Source of the DNA: Tieghemiomyces parasiticus
Lineage: Eukaryota > Kickxellomycota > Dimargaritomycetes > Dimargaritales > Dimargaritaceae
Assembly (NCBI GenBank): GCA_027575765.1
Contig: JANBPT010000435.1
Coordinates: 1 to 36,051, forward strand
DNA length: 36,051 bases
Reading direction: 5' to 3'
In this document: positions 30,462 to 36,051 of the stretch, piece by piece
How positions within the stretch are numbered: the stretch's first letter is position 1
How the letters are laid out: each line of letters opens with the position of its first letter
Translations under genes and position numbers: made by a program
The notes under the pieces: generated by a model
Databases searched by the model: none
What the model was told of the DNA's origin: nothing
Seen by the model: only the letters and a program-made list of their open reading frames with translations

Positions 30462-31812
30462 ATGCCGCGACTTTTGCTTCGGCCTCTGCCTGGGCGGACC
30501 TTCACGCGGCGCCCGTTCACCACCGCCGCTCTCCCTCCTGCAAACACTGGTCGGTCGACGTTCCAACACCAACCGGTCAGTGTGGCACCCATGGTGGACG
30601 TCACTGACCGGTTCTTTATCCATATGTGTTCGCTACTGTCTCCCCGCCCGACACTCTACACTGAAATGCTTCATGCTCGGGCCGTAGTGGCCCGACGGGA
30701 TAATTTACACCGACTGATGGGTCCGGTGCTGCCAAACCTCGTCGTCCAACTTGGTGGTAGCGAACCAGAGTTTATGGCCCGGGCGGCTGAGGTTCTGCAG
30801 GCCTACGGGGCACCGGCGATTAACCTGAATTTGGGGTGTCCGAGCCAGAACGTACAGGTAAGAATCCTCTAATTCTATGTCATCCTAATGTGTATGGATA
30901 TGTCCTGATTACAATGTCAAGGAGTAGAGGGAGGAGGGGGAGGGGAAGGTGGTGGTGGTGAGGGGCATATTTCAGAGCAGTAACGCAGCAACCGCCTCCA
31001 AAATACCCACCTCAATTTCCCGGACTTCGCCCCTTGTACAGAACTCCTGCTTCGGCGCCACGCTAATGAAGGATCCCGAGCGAGTGGTAGCCATCTGCCA
31101 GGCGATCAACGCTGCGACGGACCTTCCTCTCAGCATCAAGTGTCGTATCGGCGTTGACCACCAAGACACCGACCAGTTCCTGCACGATTTCATCCACGCC
31201 GTCACCTCGCAAACCCGCGTCACTGAGGTGATCCTTCACGCTCGTAAGGCTCTTCTTAAGAACATTCCGGCTCGTAAGAACCTGACTGTCCCGCCGCTCA
31301 ATTATAATCGGGTCTATGGGGTCGCCACGGCCTTCCCTCATCTTCGGATCATTCTCAACGGCGGGATTGCCAGTGTGGACGCCGTACGGCAGGGACTGGA
31401 CCGCGTCGACGGTGTCATGTTGGGCCGCAAGATGATGCACGACCCGTTGTTCTTAGTGGACATTGACCGTGAGATTTATGGTCAGCCGGTCGACCGGACT
31501 AGTGTGAGGGACAAGATCCTACCTGGTTTACTCGACTATTTAGATGCGGAACAGGCGAGCGGCGTTAAGTCAGTGAGTTTGTTAACCAGACCCGTGCAAC
31601 ACATGTACGAGAACCGCTTGGGCCGAACTTTCCGTGGAATTCTCGCCCGGAGGGTGTCGCGGAGAGCCGCTGCTCAGTCCGTGCGGGTCTCGACCCTCGT
31701 TCGGGAGTGTCTGGAAGAGGCCCGGACGACGGTAGCTGGGTCGCAGGAGAAGGCACATTCGGTGGCCCCCGTAGGACCGGAGCCGCAGGTCGTCCGGGCT
31801 ATGAGCATGTGA
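30462..31812 (+). CDS. DusA-type tRNA-dihydrouridine synthase (two exons)
   Basis: Exons 30462-30857 and 31042-31812 flank a 184-nt phase-0 intron (CAG|GTAAGA ... ACAG|AAC). The 388-residue product is an FMN-dependent enzyme that reduces uridine to dihydrouridine in the tRNA D-loop. Order of motifs: APMVDVTDRFF (FMN phosphate/TIM-barrel start), LYTEML, VVQLGGSEPE, INLNLGCPSQNVQ with the catalytic Cys126, then across the splice NSCFGATLMKDP. Next come KCRIGVDHQD, HARKALLKNI with PPLNYNRVY, and the LNGGIAS and MLGRKMMHDP phosphate-binding elements. The KALLKN..R-NLTVPPL segment and FGATLM mark the DusA (U20/20a) branch, not the Dus1-4 groups common in yeasts. The first 25 residues are Arg/Thr/Pro-rich without acidic residues, suggesting a mitochondrial presequence. 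The C-terminal tail of about 80 residues is poorly conserved. Confidence 0.93.
30915..30966 (+). repeat. G/A-rich tract inside the DUS intron
   Basis: The intron contains GGGAGG, GGGGG, GGGG and GGGG runs with GGT repeats between them on the coding strand. It has quadruplex potential, although the last loop is long. Confidence 0.55.
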
Positions 31813-32121
31813 TTGGCAGCTGTATTCTGTACATGAAATTTAACAACCCCTTACGTTTAAAGTGGTGCTATGTATAGAGGTGATGGCGAGTGCCGACATG
31901 ATTTTAATGGTATGCGTATGGAGGGGGGATACGCTCAGGCGGTTATTTTTTGGCGCTACTCGGGCCGTACACACAAGCGATGAAATGTGTCAGGGTGAGG
32001 ATGTAGGGGTACGAGCGATAATGCCTCGTGGCCTGCAGCGATGTAGTTGAGACTGAACATTAAGACCCGACCCGCTACATCGCACAAGGGTATACTTTGG
32101 CGGACGCCATCTGCCACAGGA
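31813..32121. other. 3'-3' spacer between DUS and Nudix genes
   Basis: This convergent spacer of 309 bp includes AT-rich sequence just after the DUS stop. No gene is present; short frames here antisense to the Nudix last exon are shadows. Confidence 0.6.
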
Positions 32122-33334
32122 TTAACTGCGGCGAATCGATCGTCGACCAGCCGCCAATCCAGCGGCGTAGTTGTACAGGCGCGCATCGACGGTCAGCTTG
32201 GGTTGGTAGTGTTTGGATAGCTCTGTATGTGGGTATCATGGGAGATAGGGTAGTATAAAATGACATGTCCGGTGTGCTTCTGGGTGGTTAGCTAGGACAT
32301 GGTAATATATGTGGTACACAGTGCGACCCGGTCATCTTGTCGGATATACTGTTAGAGAAAAGGTGCAGCCCACTTACCTAGTAGCCCCTCGAGCAGATTG
32401 TCCAGGGGTAAGGTGATGGTCTGTAAGCTCCACTCGTCTTCCTCGCGTTGGGACTGCAATTTCTGGTTTTCCGGTAGGGTACCGTCGACATCAACCTCGA
32501 CGATACAGCACCGTGAGCTGGACATGCCCGGTTCATTGGTCATGGGTGGGCTAATAGAGACGACCTGGCCGACGTAGCCGGTTTCCTCCTTGAGCTCGCG
32601 AAGGGCAGCTTCGCCCACGCCTTCCTTCTGGTCGATCAGACCTAGGTAAGGGTAACCAAAATTGAGTAGTGAGGAGAACTATGGGAAATTAGGTACGGAG
32701 TTAAAGCGGTCGAGTAGTTGGTACTGGGACGCATGGTTGACGGGACCGGTCGACGTCCGAACCCAGTACATGAACTTACCTGAAGGCCATTCTATAGTGT
32801 ACTGGCCCGTGGCGGGTCGGAACTGGACGACCAAGACAATGTGCGGAGATTGGTCCGGATGGGTCACCATGGCGATAATATCGGACGCTGGTATCGTGAA
32901 CGTAGCGAAAGATAGGGGGGGGGAGCGGCAATTATTAGTGCAACAGGAAGGTGGGGTTGATTGTTCATCCGTGGCCGACTTTATGTCAATAGGGTTACCT
33001 CGCGCCACTAACCTTCAACCTGTTCCTCAGCCAGCGGAACCTCGGGCCCCTGTATGGACTTGTTATGGCAGCGGTAACACACTTCGTAGTCTCGCGTGCG
33101 ATATTCAGTAGCCACTGCCGAGCCGACCCGACTGGCGAACGCATCAGTAGCCGTCACCGGATGGGTGTACTCGATTTCAATGAGATCTAGCCACCGGCCC
33201 CCGCCAAAGTGCCGTTTGAACCTCGTAGTGACATCCGGAAGGTAAAGGTCGGGTATGGTCACGCCAAAACTGAATTGCGCGGAGCCCGTAGTGGAAGACG
33301 TGGCATCGGTAGAAGTATGGCCTGGGAGAGACAT
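32122..33334 (-). CDS. Nudix ADP-sugar pyrophosphatase, YSA1/NUDT5-like (four exons)
   Basis: Exons (minus strand): 33013-33334, 32780-32887, 32378-32641 and 32122-32222. The introns are 125, 138 and 155 nt with donors GTTAGT, GTAAGT and GTAAGT, and all acceptors end in AG in matching phases. The 264-residue product hydrolyses ADP-ribose or related ADP-sugars to AMP and sugar phosphate. Exon 1 gives the N-terminal dimerisation region (GGRWLDLIEIEYTHP). Exon 2 gives the core strand VLVVQFRPATGQYTIEWPSG, and exon 3 opens with the complete Nudix box at 144-166 (G-x5-E-x7-REL-x-EE-x-G-Y). Then MTNEPGMSSS follows. Exon 4 supplies the family C-terminus LTVDARLYNYAAGLAAG. An Arg/Ser-rich end after this is short. 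Each join restores a NUDT5-like sequence, which supports the model. Confidence 0.9.
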
Positions 33335-34500
33335 GAAGACGGAGCGTAGCAGGCGGTGAAGACAGAATAGAGTGGGTGCGCAATATCGGAATGAATGGTA
33401 TGGTCAAGTTACTCGGGATTCAGGACCAGATGGCTCGAGGTGGGGAATGGAAACGGGCTAGGGGAGGGTGCGTGTGTGGACCTGAGGAGGGCAAACTGCC
33501 AGTCACGGGCATAGTACCGGGGTTGGAGCGACTGTTAGCGGTAATGCAGGTGGTGGTAGATGGACACCTCTTCGGCCTGGTAATGTCACCAACTGGGGCG
33601 GAGATCCCCCCGCATTGTGGTCGAGAAGACGGTCACCCCACGGGACCATCCAAACGCCGACCGCGGACAGGAAGCCCCCAGCCGCTTTTGGAGAACAAAG
33701 AACGGCAGAGGTCCTCCTTGAAAAGAAGGTAACTAGACACATCAAGGGTTTATTCCCTACTACTCAGTTTAATACATAACTTATAAGCACGGTATCTTCA
33801 ATCTTTGCTTCCCTACTCGGCTCCCTAGGTTACAGTAGCATGGCTTCACACTATTGGTATATTTCTGGTGGGTATGAGCCGTGTAAGCCATTAGCAAGGA
33901 CAAGTACACGAGTTGAGGATACATTTCACAGTGGCCGAAAATACACAGTCGGCGCTCAACGCTATTCTAGGATGGCCATGGACATTGGCGGATAGCTGGC
34001 TACATATCACCTCCTTATCGTTCACATTGTTTTTTGATTAGCCTCGCCACTGTGAGGGCCGGCCGGAACGATGTCACCGGAGTATTCCACTTTCTATACA
34101 TTCTATGCCAATCGCCTTTTTCATGCTAAACAACTCTACACAAATCAAAGTGCGCCTATTGACCGATTCTAGTTCCTAGACAGTATCTACAATGGTGAAA
34201 CAGCTCCCTTATACATTTTGTTAAAAAACATTTTGAGGTTTGGAATCCGAAAACCCAGAGGTAGATGTCAGGCACTTAGCGTCCGCTCATCAGAATACGG
34301 TGCACCGGATTCCCAGCGCCCTAACTTAGTTATTCAGGTTCACATTTGGTGTAGCAAGTGATGCAGGAGATTGGAGCTCCTGCCAGTTTGCTAGGTAAAG
34401 TGGAAATAATGTGGTGGGGCGCGCAGCCCAAGGGGAAGGGACAATTGGAAAGAATACTGAGAGAGTATCACAAGGCAAGTGGGTCAATTGAATAAAGAAT
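33335..34500. other. Intergenic region, Nudix promoter side
   Basis: GC-rich sequence near the Nudix start gives overlapping open frames in both strands, without domain features. The right half becomes AT-rich and frames stop often. No gene is supported. Confidence 0.5.
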
Positions 34501-35593
34501 AATATTTATTGCACACTTGAGGAAGCTATAATTGTGGACAGTGTGTCCTCTATACGTAAGCACACTTGCGTTGACGGTGAAATAATTAGTTTGCGTGTTT
34601 GGGAACTTGGTTTCCGGGTCCTTCTCCAAGGAGTGGAGAATCCGTACTTAAACCAAGTCTGCTTCCAAAGTCAAATGGTTTCCACCTTCATACTTGCAAA
34701 GGTGTCGACTATTCATGAAGGGAAAGCTGGAGGTTCCATCAGGAATATAGATCATGAAGGTTGGTTGCGGCCTTGGGCTGGGAGGCTTCCCAGTAGGCCC
34801 CTCTGGTACAATACCATGAGAAGTCAAGGGGCCCCACTTGGCCTTTTTCCATTGTGGGATCAACCGGAAATCCCCTTGTGTAGTTTGCCAACATTTGGGT
34901 CTGACTCTGGGTAAGCAGGCAGCTTTCCTGATCAAATATACCTACCATTGCTAGTGTAGCCAAGGTGCCCACTGAGAAGCCTGTCAGTTCAAGGGTGCCG
35001 CCTCCCTTCAGGCTCTGTCTTCCTAATGGGAGCACCAAACACTTCCAGCACAGATGGTGCACCTCCTTTGGTAAAATAGGAAGGCAGGGACTTTGCAACA
35101 TCAGAGGTGAACTCGACTCAATTCTGGATTATCCTCTCCATGCAGAAGAGCCCAGAGCCAAGCACCTCAGTCTGCACCAAACCGGTTGCCCAACATCACC
35201 TGTATTGCATTCATGTAAAGACCACACGTTGCCCATAATTGTGGATTTGTTAAAGGCGTAATTAACTCCTGTTACTTTTATTTAAACTCGGCCTGCTTGT
35301 CTGGTGACCCTTCCTTGGTCTATCTGCTAATTGCTCCTTGCCTTGGGCAGCACACCCCGTCGCAATAGCCAACCTTCACCAAACACCTTCCTGATAGCCC
35401 ATCAGACTTCCACGATGAGCTGACTGCACCTTCGTGATTAAGAAGGTGGCAAACCTCCGACTTTGGAAGGGAGCTTGGCTGGAGTCCGGATCCTCACCTC
35501 CTTGGAGGAGGACCTGGAGCTAACCTCCTCTAATCCACTGCCCAGTGTGGTCACCTAGAATGACCTTACCACCTATGCCTAAGGTGGCAGTCA
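34500..35593. repeat. Possible transposable-element remnant of unknown type
   Basis: This stretch differs in texture from the rest of the window. Minus-strand frames of about 95-120 codons at 34648-35101 lie side by side in different phases, as in a decayed coding region, and are interrupted. I could not match any part to a known transposase, gag or reverse transcriptase. It could equally be ordinary non-coding sequence. Confidence 0.25.
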
Positions 35594-35835
35594 CAGACGC
35601 CTTTGCCACGCACCTTGACTGTCCCTCATGCACCTAGTGAGAACAATAGCTAATTACTCTACTTATTTTCTATGCTTCATTGTAGCCACCTAGGCCAGTC
35701 CTTTCAAGGGACACGTGCTACATTCCCATTATCCTTGACACTAAGGCCAAGTTACAGACTGGTATCTTATATAAGGCATCAAGTTAAGCTTGAATAAAGA
35801 TCAACTGACACCTTTTGTTATTTCGTATTGGTTTT
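35594..35835 (+). repeat. LTR-like segment
   Basis: A TATATAAG at 35768-35775 is followed after 17 bases by an AATAAA at 35793-35798. Such a compact promoter plus polyadenylation signal is typical of LTRs. No second copy, target duplication or primer-binding site was found, so the boundaries given are approximate. Confidence 0.22.
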
Positions 35836-35974
35836 CGGATTACGGTCAGACCTCCCGCAGTTGTCGAAGACTACTAGTTGTATGTGTAAACGCAGGTACA
35901 ATAGGGACACTAAATAAAACGCAAATACATTGAAGATGGCAGAAAAGCGTAGGAAAGATAATGTGTAAAGCTAT

Positions 35975-35981
35975 AAAAAAA
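35975..35981 (-). terminator. Pol III T-run terminator of tRNA-Glu
   Basis: Seven T residues on the minus strand lie a few bases after the tRNA 3' end, as expected for Pol III termination. Confidence 0.8.
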
Positions 35982-35983
35982 GA

Positions 35984-36051
35984 CTCCGAAACGGGGAATT
36001 GAACCCCGGCCATCACGGTGAGAGCGTGAGATCCTGACCACTGGACCATTT
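35984..36051 (-). tRNA. tRNA-Glu (anticodon CTC), 5' end cut by the window
   Basis: On the minus strand a cloverleaf is visible. The D-arm region has TGGTCCAGTGGTCAGGA. The anticodon stem TCACG/CGTGA encloses loop CTCTCAC with anticodon CTC. The T-arm is CGGGG-TTCAATT-CCCCG, and the 3' acceptor strand TTTCGGA is followed by discriminator G. The 5' acceptor strand begins at its fifth base, so about four bases lie beyond the window edge. There is no intron. No CCA is encoded, as usual in eukaryotes. Confidence 0.93.

Noticed and set aside
1..36051. CRISPR arrays, operons, phage or virus genes, biosynthetic gene cluster
   Set aside because: No regularly spaced repeats, no viral hallmark proteins, and neighbouring genes are unrelated housekeeping functions in a spliced eukaryotic setting.

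Overview
The window reads as nuclear DNA of a filamentous or otherwise non-Dikarya (early-diverging) fungus. The evidence is a full-length PDR-type ABC transporter with the Pdr5-like degenerate site, a PMT-family protein O-mannosyltransferase, the TORC2 subunit SIN1, ASF1, a probable GON7, a eukaryotic tRNA-Glu with a Pol III terminator, and GT-AG introns of about 120-190 nt (one of 268 nt). A DusA-type tRNA-dihydrouridine synthase, instead of the Dus1-4 types usual in yeasts, also points away from Ascomycota. The assignment to an early-diverging lineage is inference; no marker here fixes the species.

Layout from left to right: 1-2139 has no supported gene. A single-exon PDR ABC transporter lies on the minus strand (2140-6747). 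A long gene-free stretch (6748-12179) leads to a decayed mariner transposon (about 12180-13020, plus). GON7-like is on plus (13408-13698). A six-exon gene for a seven-helix receptor-like membrane protein is on minus (14057-16659). A two-exon RhlG-like SDR is on minus (17680-18622), then two-exon ASF1 on plus (20017-20801), a PMT O-mannosyltransferase on minus (21292-23874), an ARMT1/DUF89 phosphatase on minus (25218-26588), SIN1 on plus (27349-29958), two-exon DusA-like on plus (30462-31812), and a four-exon Nudix ADP-sugar pyrophosphatase on minus (32122-33334). Then comes repeat-like sequence (about 34500-35830) and a tRNA-Glu(CTC) cut by the right edge.

The genes do not form an operon or an evident cluster. 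Most are housekeeping genes: chromatin assembly, protein mannosylation, TORC2 signalling, tRNA modification (GON7 and DusA-like) and metabolite repair (ARMT1-like and Nudix). They are separated by 0.3-5.4 kb of non-coding DNA. GON7/receptor, ASF1/PMT and DUS/Nudix are convergent pairs; SDR/ASF1 and ARMT1/SIN1 are divergent pairs. The most interesting item is the split seven-helix receptor-like gene, which only becomes visible once six exons are joined in consistent phase. It has a signal peptide, an ectodomain of roughly 180 residues, seven hydrophobic segments and a Ser/Thr-rich tail, and I cannot place it in a known GPCR class.
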